Positions 49,601 through 59,126 of a stretch of 64,000 bases of DNA are shown in pieces. The notes under the pieces were generated by a model. It was given only the letters and a program-made list of their open reading frames with translations, made no database searches and had not been told where the DNA came from. Location of the stretch: NCBI GenBank assembly GCA_035496255.1, contig DATJEU010000099.1:14375-78374 (forward strand), written 5' to 3'. The DNA comes from Gp6-AA40 sp035496255. GTDB lineage: Bacteria > Acidobacteriota > Vicinamibacteria > Vicinamibacterales > UBA2999. Position 1 is the first letter of the stretch, and the number at the start of each line of letters is the position of its first letter. Position numbers and translations under genes: made by a program.

Positions 49601-50496
49601 AAGCCGTCCGCGCCGAAGCCGGCGATCTCGAGATCGCGCGTGCCACCGCCCAGAGCGATCTCGGCCATCTTGCGCAGTCATGCATCGACGCGGTGCAGGC
49701 AACGCTCGACGAGGTGCTGGCCGACGTCGAGCAGATGGAAGCCGCCGGCGAGACGACGCCAGACGCGGCGGCGATCACCGCGGAGGAGCCGGATCCCGAG
49801 GCGGAGGAAGGTGAGCAGGTAGCTGCGGTCGCGGCGGCGACGCCACCGTCGTCGATGAGTGCGGAGGAAGCGATTGTCGCGCTCAAGGGCAAGATCGAGC
49901 GCCTTGGGCCGGTGAACATGATGGCCATCGAGCAGTTCGACGAGCTCGAAACGCGTCACGTCTTCCTCACCACCCAGCGCGCGGACCTGCTCGAGTCGAT
50001 CGCGCAGACCGCCGAGGCGATCAAGCGCATCGACGAGACGACAAAGGCACGCTTCAAGGAAGCGTTCACCGCCATCCAGGAGAACTTCCAGGGAACGTTC
50101 AGTACGCTGTTCGGCGGCGGCCGCGCGGGGCTGACGCTTCTGGACGAGAACGATCCACTGGAGAGCGGCATCGATATCGTGGCCTCGCCCCCAGGCAAAC
50201 GCCTGCAGAGTGTGCAACTGCTCTCCGGCGGCGAGAAGGCGCTGACCGCAATTGCGCTGATGTTTGCCATCTTCAAGTTCAAGCCGAGCCCGTTCTGCCT
50301 GCTCGACGAGATCGATGCTCCGCTCGACGATGCCAACGTCGGGCGATTCGTGGAGATGCTGCGCGGCATGCTCGACCGTACGCAGTTCATCCTGATCACT
50401 CACAACCGCCGGACGATGGAGATTGCGAACCGGCTATACGGGGTGACGATGGAAGAACCCGGCGTGTCCAAGCTGATCTCGGTTCAGTTGAACTAA
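46690..50496 (+). CDS. smc: Chromosome segregation ATPase SMC
   Basis: This 1268-residue chromosome condensation ATPase starts MRLERLEISGFKSFSDRAEL at 46690, with GGGGAAAAC upstream. Walker A GPNGCGKSN is near 32-40. The N-terminal head is followed by coiled coils rich in Arg/Glu/Ala, a hinge at about 560-720 (EACLGDLLQHVIVERHDQ), and the second coiled coil. The C-terminal head has signature LSGGEKALTAIALMFAIF, Walker B CLLDEIDAPLDD and FILITHNRRTME. An unusual feature is a Asn-Gly-His repeat at about 119-138 in the first head. The upstream open frame was rejected because it does not match SMC. Confidence 0.96.
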   Translation: MRLERLEISGFKSFSDRAELAFDRGVTAIVGPNGCGKSNVADAITWVLGEQSAKSLRGEKMEDVIFSGSDARKAGATAEVRLRLGGLPVAPKVPVDSVGGVLPAGEVLQEFRPADADRNGRANGHTNGHANGHANGHHAESLEVVAQLTENFTRDVEVTRRLYRSGESEYLIDGEVCRLKDVHELLMDTGLGAKAYAIIEQGKIGMILSTRPTDRRQLIEEAAGITKYKSRRRAAELKLEAAQQNLTRIDDIVFEVEKQRGTLKRQAAKARRYKKLRDEWRRWEKVLFARKYRELAHAIELARTRLADARERETGAAARLAEVEADLSRLRIEQAEADTRASRIREDAHGRELEINRRQQQQEFNRQQAESLAGRATQIEEEIRDLEGRREPARLALESRRGAAADADRSRDDAAGVLAVANEAVAAAQQQIEGLEAEVEAARAEGFRAHNAVTTLHHAVQHAMAQHDRVGETVGKLDVEQDDLRRESEKVGLARTEADDALGRAHQGLESIRLERTTRESELSTARNEHEWRARDVRAREQELAASEARLASLQELASSRAEFSDAARMVLVQANGHVGQQGAVADYLEVDTRYERAVEACLGDLLQHVIVERHDQAAAGLSLVRGQDAGRCGFVVIDPGSNGFHPHQAMSAPGITPVSQVMRVLGPHASTIHKVLPDAYVAESFDHAVAFSRETPALIATLDGDVFRGPHLVTGGAKAESRGILATRREIKELRDRVDSDREALNRLVAEADALELTIAQATTAIAALTAEQHRLEKAIVVHEAQVAGTVEDVERLTRKSEVIALERRRAEEERAELERRRSEAEASIVRLEEEQRQADARLNDAQRRLAAARDEVATLSAGAAEARAAHAALVERAAALSSEVLRLEEAARELETRMASRTGELEQTRETRERLLTAIDEGERILDEQVRALEALREALRMADDAANELRITVDAQDAVIREARGALEAVRAEAGDLEIARATAQSDLGHLAQSCIDAVQATLDEVLADVEQMEAAGETTPDAAAITAEEPDPEAEEGEQVAAVAAATPPSSMSAEEAIVALKGKIERLGPVNMMAIEQFDELETRHVFLTTQRADLLESIAQTAEAIKRIDETTKARFKEAFTAIQENFQGTFSTLFGGGRAGLTLLDENDPLESGIDIVASPPGKRLQSVQLLSGGEKALTAIALMFAIFKFKPSPFCLLDEIDAPLDDANVGRFVEMLRGMLDRTQFILITHNRRTMEIANRLYGVTMEEPGVSKLISVQLN
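47044..47103 (+). repeat. 12-bp in-frame tandem repeat in smc
   Basis: Five 12-bp units (AACGGCCGTGCG, AATGGTCATACC, AACGGTCACGCT, AACGGTCACGCC, AACGGTCATCAT) encode NGRA, NGHT, NGHA, NGHA and NGHH. This hydrophilic loop probably lies on the surface of the ATPase head. Copy number change keeps the frame. Confidence 0.9.
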
Positions 50497-50535
50497 GCCC
50501 CGCCACTGGACGTAAGAAGTGCCGGAGGCCGTGAA

Positions 50536-51411
50536 ATGACGTCCCGTTCGTTCCCTGCCGTGGCCGTGGCGGCCGTCCTGGCCGTTGCCGGCGCCGCCTG
50601 CGACGTCCACGTGGGCGAAAACGGTCTCTCCGTCGACGTCGCCAGCGGCAAGGCCACCGAGGACTGGAGCCGTACCTATCCCGTCGCCAGGGGCGCCACT
50701 GTCGAAATCGTCAATACCAATGGCACGATCGAGGTCGAGCCCGGAGGAGACGGTCAGCTCGAAGTCAAGGCGACCAAGACCGCCCGCGCCGGCTCTGACG
50801 AAGAAGCCCGCGCCCTGCTGAAGACCGTTGAAATCAAAGAGGAGGCGGTGTCCTCGGACCAGGTCCGTCTCAAGACCACAACGAGCTCGGGTCCCACGCT
50901 CGGGCGGCGGTCGGCCATCGTCGAATATCACATCAAGGCGCCCGCGGGACTGAAGCTGACCGTCAGGACGGAGAACGGCGGCGTCAATCTGCGCGATGTC
51001 TCGGGGGTGCTGACCGCGGCGACCACGAACGGTGGCGTGAGGGGATCGAACCTCTCGGGAAGCGTCTCGGCGCACGCGGTGAACGGCGGTCTCGTCATCG
51101 ACATGGCCCAGGTCGCCGGCGCCATCGATATGGACGTCGTCAACGGCGGCATCCGCCTGGATATTCCGTCGGACGCCAAGGCCGACATCGATGCGCACAC
51201 GGTGAACGGTGGGGTCGTCGTCGATCGTGCTCTGTCGTTGTCGGGCGGCGAACAGGGCCGGAGTCGAATCACCGGAGCCTTGAACGGTGGCGGCGCCAGG
51301 ATTAATGCGTCCACCGTCAACGGCGGCGTACGCATCAACGCGCGCGGCGGCAGCCGATCAGCGACGAATGCACGCGAGGAGACCGCCGTGATCATCAAGC
51401 GGAAGAACTAG
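50536..51411 (+). CDS. DUF4097-type exported repeat protein
   Basis: This encodes 291 residues. A signal peptide (AVAVAAVLAVAGAAC) ends at a cysteine and might be a lipobox (GAAC), though not a strong one. The rest is a single-stranded beta-helix-like DUF4097 domain with repeated NGG turns: NGGVNLRDVSG, NGGVRGSNLSG, NGGLVIDMAQ, NGGIRLDIPS, NGGVVVDR and NGGVRINAR. Such proteins are usually placed beside anti-sigma factors or sensors, but here the neighbour is smc, 39 bases upstream. Function unknown. It is probably in the periplasm or outer membrane. Confidence 0.75.
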   Translation: MTSRSFPAVAVAAVLAVAGAACDVHVGENGLSVDVASGKATEDWSRTYPVARGATVEIVNTNGTIEVEPGGDGQLEVKATKTARAGSDEEARALLKTVEIKEEAVSSDQVRLKTTTSSGPTLGRRSAIVEYHIKAPAGLKLTVRTENGGVNLRDVSGVLTAATTNGGVRGSNLSGSVSAHAVNGGLVIDMAQVAGAIDMDVVNGGIRLDIPSDAKADIDAHTVNGGVVVDRALSLSGGEQGRSRITGALNGGGARINASTVNGGVRINARGGSRSATNAREETAVIIKRKN

Positions 51412-51465
51412 CCGAGCAGGTTCGACGTGCAATAGCCGGGCTCGAACCTGCCCCGAAGGTTGCAT

Positions 51466-51491
51466 CATCGAAAGACCGCGATCTTTCGATG
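51466..51491 (+). promoter_or_regulatory. Hairpin covering the start codon of the glycosyltransferase gene
   Basis: CATCGAAAGA and TCTTTCGATG form a perfect 10-bp stem with a 6-base loop (CCGCGA). The right arm ends in the ATG at 51489-51491, so the hairpin would include the start codon in the message. It could limit translation initiation, or be a binding site for a protein. Confidence 0.5.
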
Positions 51492-53120
51492 CCGACGTCC
51501 CGCCTCGTTCGTTCCATCCTTCTTGTTCTGGCGCTCGTCATCGGATTCTCGTTCCGCGCCGCCTCGCTCGATACCTACGGCTTCAGCGAAGACGAGACCG
51601 CGAAGTTGCGCGCGGTCGAGGCGTACGGGCATGGCCGCTTCTCGGCAAACGCTGAGCACCCGATGCTGATGAAGCTGGCTATCTGGGGTGCAGCAGGCAT
51701 GGCCGGGCGGCTGGATCAGGCGGGCATCCATGTCCCGCCGGAAGTCGTGTTGCGCGCTCCCAATGTCATTGCCGGCACGTTCTCGATTGCCGTCATCGGC
51801 GCCGCCGTCGGTGCGTTGTTTTCCGGCTGGGTTGGTGTCACCACCGCAGTTCTGGTCGCGTTCGATCCGAACGTGATCGCGATCAACCGGATCGGCAAGG
51901 AGGACACGTTCCTGCTGTTGTTCTTCTATCTCGCGGTGTGGTGCTACGAACGGGCGAAGCACGCCGGCCTGACGGATCTTGCAAGGGCGAAACGCTGGTA
52001 CACGGCCGCTGGAGCGGCGTTCGGATTGATGCTGGCGTCGAAGTACCTGCCGCACCTGCTTGGCTTGTACGCGCTGTTCAACGTCGTTCACCTCCGCGAC
52101 GCCGGTCCGAACTCCCCGGACAAGCGCAAGTACTACGCGGCGATGATGGTCGCGTTCATCGTCACCAACTTCGCGATCCTCCTGCCGTCCACGTGGGTGT
52201 ACTGTCTTGATTACCTGCGCGGGCACCAGTTGACACACCACGGCTTCCAGTACGACGGTCACTTGTACGTGACCGACGTTCCGATCTCGCTGTCGGGCGT
52301 GCCGATGACCTACTATCTCGACATGATAGTCACCAAGGTCCCGCTGCTGGTGCTCTGTGCGGCAGCGATCGGACTGGTGCCGCTCGTTCGCAAACGCCGA
52401 GAGCGGGGGTATACATGGCTTGGTGTATTTCTGCTGTTCCAGGCGATCGGATATTCGGTGGCGGCAGCGAAATTCCAGCGGTATGGTCTGCCACTGCTGA
52501 TCCTCGTAGATGTCCTCGCTGCGGTTGGTCTCGTGAGCATGATCGAGTGGCTGGCGGAGCGGCGCCGCGAGATGGACGTGGCCAATGCGTTGGGCGCGCG
52601 CGTCGCGGCCGCGGGGCTTTATGCGGCGGTGATTCTTGCGCCGCTGGTCGCCGCGTCCTCGATTCGTCCGTTCTACTCGCTGCACCAGAACGTGATTGGC
52701 GCCCGCCTCGCGCCACCGGCGGCGGTGTTCCCCGAAGAAGCGTACGACTATGGAGTGCGCGAAGCCGTGGCGGAAATCGCCCGTGATGCCGGGCCTGACG
52801 CGGCGGTGATTACCGATGCCCCCGGCGTCGTCACGCATTACCTGATGCGCGACAGCCGTCCCGATCTGCGGGTGATGAACCTCTCGCAGGCGGGAGTCAC
52901 GCACCGGGGCGAACAGTGGGTGCTCGTGCAGGCCGAGCATCGCTCCTTCGAAAACGTGGCGTCGGTCGCTTCGCTGCGGGCGCTGCCGGTCTGGCGCGAA
53001 TATCGGGTTGGTGGCGCGGTCTCGGTGCAGCTCTATCACCTGATGGGCCAGAACGTGCTGGCGCGGCGAGGTACGACGTCGCCGGACGCACGCCTGGCGC
53101 CGCCAATGGGCTCGAGCTGA
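51489..53120 (+). CDS. GT39-like membrane glycosyltransferase (PMT/ArnT superfamily)
   Basis: This encodes 543 residues with about ten to twelve membrane helices. The catalytic-type acidic motif FSEDETAKLRAVEAY is in the first loop, near 35, as in PMT/GT39 and ArnT-family enzymes that transfer sugar from a polyprenyl carrier. RIGKEDTFLLLFFYLAVWCYERA and ASKYLPHLLGLYALF lie in later loops, with a C-terminal soluble domain. The acceptor (protein or lipid) is unknown. The start ATG lies within a hairpin (51466-51491). Its stop overlaps the M48 protease start (TGATG). Confidence 0.8.
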   Translation: MPTSRLVRSILLVLALVIGFSFRAASLDTYGFSEDETAKLRAVEAYGHGRFSANAEHPMLMKLAIWGAAGMAGRLDQAGIHVPPEVVLRAPNVIAGTFSIAVIGAAVGALFSGWVGVTTAVLVAFDPNVIAINRIGKEDTFLLLFFYLAVWCYERAKHAGLTDLARAKRWYTAAGAAFGLMLASKYLPHLLGLYALFNVVHLRDAGPNSPDKRKYYAAMMVAFIVTNFAILLPSTWVYCLDYLRGHQLTHHGFQYDGHLYVTDVPISLSGVPMTYYLDMIVTKVPLLVLCAAAIGLVPLVRKRRERGYTWLGVFLLFQAIGYSVAAAKFQRYGLPLLILVDVLAAVGLVSMIEWLAERRREMDVANALGARVAAAGLYAAVILAPLVAASSIRPFYSLHQNVIGARLAPPAAVFPEEAYDYGVREAVAEIARDAGPDAAVITDAPGVVTHYLMRDSRPDLRVMNLSQAGVTHRGEQWVLVQAEHRSFENVASVASLRALPVWREYRVGGAVSVQLYHLMGQNVLARRGTTSPDARLAPPMGSS

Positions 53121-54241
53121 TGGCGCGAGCGAACGAAGACAAGGCGACGCGTTATCAGCGACTGCAGCGGCGCACATCACTGATCGCCACCGCGGTGGCG
53201 GCCGTCGCGCTGCTGCTGGTTGTCGTGACCGGTTTCTCTTCCGCCTTACGCACGTGGGCGAGCGGTCTCGCCGGCGGCGGCTTCGTCGTGACCGTGTTCG
53301 TGTATGTGGTCGCGCTCGCGCTGCTCAACGAGCTCGTACAACTGCCGTTTTCGTTTTACCAGGGAGTGACGCTCGAGCGCAGGTACGGGCTGTCCACCGA
53401 GAGCGCCGCGCACTGGTGGCGCAATCACCTGAAGTCCGCCGCGCTCGGTGTCGCGCTTGGCGCGCCGGCGGCGCTGCTGGTGATGGCGTTGATTCGCTGG
53501 AGCCCGGGTCGCTGGTGGATCGCCGCGGCCGGGGCGTTCGTGATCATTCTCGTCGGCCTGGCGCAGCTCGCCCCTGTCCTGCTGCTGCCGCTGTTCTACG
53601 ATTTCAAGCCACTCGATCGGCCCGATCTGGCGCGGCGGCTGATGGCGCTTGCCGATCGTGCGGGTGCCCGCGTCCTCGGCGTGTTCGAATGGCGTCTCAG
53701 CGATCGCACGCGGAAGGCGAACGCCGCGCTGACCGGCATCGGCCGGACCCGCCGCATTCTGGTCTCGGATACGCTACTCGCCGAGCATTCCGACGATGAG
53801 ATTGAAGTGATCCTGGCGCACGAGCTCGCGCATCACGTGCATCGCGACATCTGGTCGGGGATCGCGGTGGAAACCGTGCTCATCGCGCTCGGCTTCTACG
53901 TGGCGGACGCGACGCTGGGCTTGACCGCGCGATCGTTTGGCCTGACGGGGAAGGCAGATGTCGCGGCCCTGCCGCTGCTGCTGCTGGCAGCGGGGGCCGT
54001 GTCGATCCTGTTCATGCCGGTCGCCAACGCCGTCTCGCGGATGCACGAGCGCCGGGCCGACCGTTACGCGCTCACGCTCACCGGCAACGCCGCCGCGTTC
54101 ATCAGCGCGATGAAGCGCCTGGCGGCACAGAACCTGGCCGAGGAGGAGCCGCCGCGACTCGTCGAGATCCTGCTGCACTCGCATCCGTCGATGCAGACGA
54201 GGATCGCCGCCGCGCGCGAATGGGAGCGAAGCCGGGTCTAG
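53120..54241 (+). CDS. M48-family zinc metallopeptidase (Ste24-like)
   Basis: This 373-residue integral membrane protease has the zinc motif HELAHH (His234-Glu-Leu-Ala-His238). The third ligand is in the next conserved element (MHERRADRYALTLTG). N-terminal helices (LIATAVAAVALLLVVVTGFS) and the pattern YQGVTLERRYGLSTESAAHWWRNHLKS are typical of CAAX protease 1/Ste24. The end motif LHSHPSMQTRIAAAREWE is conserved too. It probably degrades or matures membrane proteins. The ATG at 53120 overlaps the glycosyltransferase stop. A longer upstream frame was rejected. Confidence 0.9.
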   Translation: MARANEDKATRYQRLQRRTSLIATAVAAVALLLVVVTGFSSALRTWASGLAGGGFVVTVFVYVVALALLNELVQLPFSFYQGVTLERRYGLSTESAAHWWRNHLKSAALGVALGAPAALLVMALIRWSPGRWWIAAAGAFVIILVGLAQLAPVLLLPLFYDFKPLDRPDLARRLMALADRAGARVLGVFEWRLSDRTRKANAALTGIGRTRRILVSDTLLAEHSDDEIEVILAHELAHHVHRDIWSGIAVETVLIALGFYVADATLGLTARSFGLTGKADVAALPLLLLAAGAVSILFMPVANAVSRMHERRADRYALTLTGNAAAFISAMKRLAAQNLAEEEPPRLVEILLHSHPSMQTRIAAAREWERSRV

Positions 54242-54334
54242 CGGTATGCCTTTCCTGAATCAGGACCGGTCGCGGCGGGTAGTTCGCGGTTGGAACGTAT
54301 CAGCTGGTAGCACTCTTCGGGTGGCTACGGTTCA

Positions 54335-54802
54335 CTAGAGTTCCGGAAGGGGCCGCGCCGCCTTGTCACCGCGCGTGACCGAGCGCAGCCACGGGCTGTT
54401 GGGCGCGAGCGCGTTGTCGAGCGCCGTGCGCAGATCGTCGACGCGGAACGGCTTCACCAGATATCCGGCGATGCCCGCCTGCAGCGTCACTGCCGGCGTC
54501 ATGTCGCTGACCCCGGTGGCAATGACGATCCCGACGTTCGGGTAGTCGCGCCGCATCTGGTCGATCAGCCACACGCCGTCATGACCGGGCATGAGGATGT
54601 CGCAGATGGCCGCATCGATCGGGCCCTGCGCCAGCACGTCGAGCGCCGTCGCGGCATCGGCGGCGGCCTTCACCGTGTAACCAAGCGACGTGACCCACGC
54701 GGTCAGAAGCTTGCGGACACCGTCCTCGTCGTCGACGACCAGGATCGTGGACGGCCCTTTCGCCGCCGGCTGGAATGGAATCACGTTCTCGCTCTGCATC
54801 AT
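54335..54802 (-). CDS. Stand-alone response regulator
   Basis: This 155-residue protein (ATG at 54802 or 54799) is little more than a receiver domain: ILVVDDEDGVRKLL at the start, phospho-acceptor Asp in AICDILMPGHDG, Thr in VIATG and the Lys in YLVKPF. It has no output domain. The neighbours are the M48 protease and a cupredoxin-like gene, neither a kinase. It may work as a phosphate sink or relay partner, as do CheY-like proteins. Confidence 0.88.
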   Translation of the reverse strand: MMQSENVIPFQPAAKGPSTILVVDDEDGVRKLLTAWVTSLGYTVKAAADAATALDVLAQGPIDAAICDILMPGHDGVWLIDQMRRDYPNVGIVIATGVSDMTPAVTLQAGIAGYLVKPFRVDDLRTALDNALAPNSPWLRSVTRGDKAARPLPEL

Positions 54803-54954
54803 TTGTATCTCTGCGACCTGAATCCGTGGCCAGGGCGCAGAACCCATGCCACGTGGCGACCCGCTGAAACCGGCAGATCACCTCCTGGAGACGGTTCGAT
54901 GCCTGACGGAAATGTGCGGCTTCGCACACTCCGTGCGTTCCTGGCGCGAATGTC

Positions 54955-55365
54955 CTATCGGGCCCGCACGACCAATTCACCGCGCATCGTCTGGTGGCGC
55001 GGATCGCTGGTCAGGTTCGAATAGAACGCGAATTTACCCGGCCGGTCCGCGCGGAATTCGAACGCGACTTCACCGCCGGCCGGTACACGCTTCGACACCC
55101 GGTACTCGTCGATGGTCAGGCTGTACGCTATATCGGCACTTCTCACCGTGAGTTTCACCAGGTCGTCCTGGGTTACCTCGATGTGATCCGGGGAGAAGTG
55201 ATAGTTGCGGGCGGTGAGGTCGAATTCCCGCCGATTCGGGGCCTGCTCCTGGCCGGCGGCGGCCGCCGGGACTCCCGGGTCCGCGCCGGAGGCGCTGGGA
55301 AAGGCCAGCAAACAGGCTCCTGCGCCGATCAGCAGGCTGCCGAGGATGCGTCTGGTATTCGCCAT
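54955..55365 (-). CDS. Degenerate cupredoxin-like exported protein
   Basis: This encodes 136 residues with a signal peptide (RRILGSLLIGAGACLLAFPSASG). The fold pattern matches cytochrome oxidase subunit II/plastocyanin-like cupredoxins: FDLTARNYHFSPDHIEVTQDDLVKLTV and KFAFYSNLTSDPRHQTMRGELVV. The second aligns with the CuA loop (CSxxCGxxHxxM), but the cysteines are replaced and only His and Met remain. The first copper His is also absent (ADIAYSLTI). It is therefore probably a non-copper structural relative. The start at 55365 gives the shortest signal-bearing form. It follows the pnp terminator on the same strand. Confidence 0.75.
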   Translation of the reverse strand: MANTRRILGSLLIGAGACLLAFPSASGADPGVPAAAAGQEQAPNRREFDLTARNYHFSPDHIEVTQDDLVKLTVRSADIAYSLTIDEYRVSKRVPAGGEVAFEFRADRPGKFAFYSNLTSDPRHQTMRGELVVRAR

Positions 55366-55417
55366 AGCGGTTCCCCGTCGCGGATGTGCCACGACGGGTC
55401 ACCAGTTTAGACGACAA

Positions 55418-55439
55418 AGCCCGCCGGAACGGGCGGGCT
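55418..55439 (-). terminator. Rho-independent terminator after pnp
   Basis: On the minus strand, AGCCCGCC and GGCGGGCT form an 8-bp stem with loop CGTTCC, followed by TTGTCG. It is the last of several hairpins between the pnp stop and the cupredoxin gene and the only one with T-rich sequence after it, so it is likely to end the nusA-to-pnp transcript. Confidence 0.7.
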
Positions 55440-55482
55440 GGTCGGTGGAGCAGCCCGGTGGAAGCCGGGCCCTGCGAAACAC

Positions 55483-55519
55483 GGCCGAAGCCGGGCGCGA
55501 CGAAGGCCCGGCTTCGGCC
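55483..55519 (-). repeat. 14-bp perfect inverted repeat just after pnp
   Basis: GGCCGAAGCCGGGC and GCCCGGCTTCGGCC form a perfect 14-bp stem with a 9-base loop. It starts 12 bases after the pnp stop. Another weaker stem-loop (CCCGG...CCGGG) lies between it and the terminator at 55418. It could stabilise or regulate the pnp message end. Confidence 0.8.
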
Positions 55520-55530
55520 GGACTCCGCCG

Positions 55531-57675
<2,145 letters not shown>

Positions 57676-57693
57676 AACGTTGGTCGGGCGAAG

Positions 57694-57963
57694 TTACTTG
57701 CGGATACCGAGACGGCGGATCAATTCCGCATAGCGTTCCGAGTCTTTGCTCTTGAGATAGTCGAGCAGCCGCCGGCGCTGGCCGACGAGTTTCAACAGAC
57801 CACGGCGCGAGTGGTGATCCTTCGCGTGCGTCTTGAAGTGCTCGGTGAGGTAGTTGATGCGCTCGCTGAGAAGCGCCACCTGAACTTCCGGCGATCCGGT
57901 GTCGCTGTCGTGAGTCTTGTATGTCCCGATGAGATCGGTCTTCCGGTCCTTGCTCAACGCCAC
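57694..57963 (-). CDS. rpsO: 30S ribosomal protein S15
   Basis: This encodes 89 residues, the typical S15 length, starting at a GTG with GGAGG upstream. Conserved elements are DTGSPEVQVALLSERINYLTEHFKTHAKDHHSRRGLLKLVGQRRRLLDYL (in parts) and YAELIRRLGIRK. S15 binds 16S rRNA at the central domain early in 30S assembly and often represses its own mRNA. The gene precedes pnp with 18 bases between them, the usual order. Confidence 0.97.
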   Translation of the reverse strand: MALSKDRKTDLIGTYKTHDSDTGSPEVQVALLSERINYLTEHFKTHAKDHHSRRGLLKLVGQRRRLLDYLKSKDSERYAELIRRLGIRK

Positions 57964-58085
57964 TGGCGGTTCCTCCACGTGCGGCCCAGGAACCCTTCGA
58001 CTCGGCCTCAAGCCTCGTTCAGGGCACCAGACTCGCCGTTCATCCCACAGATGTGCCTAACTGTGGTTCCTGTAAAGGGTTAATT

Positions 58086-59036
58086 CTAATTCAGCACAAC
58101 TGACGGATGCAAAGTTCCTGGTGTCGAGCCGGGCGTCGCGAGTGCGACAAGGTGGCCGTCAGCATCGAACAATCGAATCCATTCGTGACCGTTCGTCATG
58201 GTCGAACCATGACGGTCGGGCTCTCTGGTCCTGCCCTCGGGGAGGAATTGCGCCGCCCCGAGCTCGCGGCCGTGGCCCACCCAGACCCGCCCCTCCTCGG
58301 TCAGCGTCACGGCAGGGTAGCCGGGCAGGAGCCGGTCCATCGGGATGAGCCAGTCGAGCACCGCCTCGCGGCTGCCTTCACGGGCGGCGGGCGCGTTCGC
58401 GTCGCCGAACAGCGCGTCCAGCGACATCGCTTCGTCCAATCGAAACTCGCCGCTGCGTGTCCGCTGCAGGGCCGCGAGAAACGCACCGGTTCCGACCGCC
58501 TCGCCGAGCGAGTGCGCAAAGGACCGGACGTAGAAGCCCGCCGAGCACGTGAGCGCGACGGTCGCAGTCCAGCCGTCAAACGACATGACATCGGCCCGGG
58601 TGACGCGGACCGGCGCAGCCGCGAGCGCAACCGGCTCGCGCCGCCGCGCGAGATCGTAGGCGCGTCGGCCGTCGACCTTCTTCGCTGAGTACGCTGGCGG
58701 CACCTGGTCGTAGTCGCCGCGCAGGCCGGTCATCGCGGCTTCCAATTGAGACGCGTCGGGATGACGATCGCTGCGCGACGTTTCCTCGCCATCGGCGTCG
58801 TACGAGTCGGTCGTGGCGCCGAAGCGGATTGTCGCCAGGTAGTCCTTGTCCGAGGCCGTGAGGAACCGCACCAGCCGCGTCGCGCGGCCGATGGCCAGCG
58901 GCAGCACACCTGTCGCCAGCGGGTCGAGCGTGCCGGTATGGCCGATCCGGGACTCGCGCAGCGCGCGTCGCGCCGCCGCCACGACGTCGTGCGACGTCAG
59001 GCCGTCCGGCTTGTCGATGATGAGGACGCCGTCCAT
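58086..59036 (-). CDS. truB: tRNA pseudouridine synthase B
   Basis: This 316-residue enzyme makes pseudouridine 55 in tRNA. The catalytic Asp38 is in GHTGTLDPLATGVLP, with the conserved KPDGLTSHDVV near the start and YSAKKVDGRRAYDLARR and FYVRSFAHSLGEAVGTGA. The ATG at 59036 is chosen. A longer frame would translate the low-complexity intergenic sequence at 59037-59120. A C-terminal PUA-like part follows (EGRVWVGHGRELG). The gap to rpsO is 122 bases. Confidence 0.95.
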   Translation of the reverse strand: MDGVLIIDKPDGLTSHDVVAAARRALRESRIGHTGTLDPLATGVLPLAIGRATRLVRFLTASDKDYLATIRFGATTDSYDADGEETSRSDRHPDASQLEAAMTGLRGDYDQVPPAYSAKKVDGRRAYDLARRREPVALAAAPVRVTRADVMSFDGWTATVALTCSAGFYVRSFAHSLGEAVGTGAFLAALQRTRSGEFRLDEAMSLDALFGDANAPAAREGSREAVLDWLIPMDRLLPGYPAVTLTEEGRVWVGHGRELGAAQFLPEGRTREPDRHGSTMTNGHEWIRLFDADGHLVALATPGSTPGTLHPSVVLN

Positions 59037-59095
59037 GTCTGGCTGGTGGCTGCTGGCTGGTGGGTGGCGAGTGGCGGGTGGCGGGTAGGAAGTGG
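59037..59095. repeat. GGTGGC-type low-complexity intergenic repeat
   Basis: The stretch reads GGCTGGTGGCTGCTGGCTGGTGGG and then GGCGAGTGGCGGGTGGCGGG: short units of 6-8 bp based on GTGGC and CTGG. It lies between truB and the upstream nrnA gene, so transcription runs through it. No coding role is supported. Confidence 0.65.
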
Positions 59096-59126
59096 GCTCG
59101 TGGCTTTTCCAATCGCCCACTGGCCA

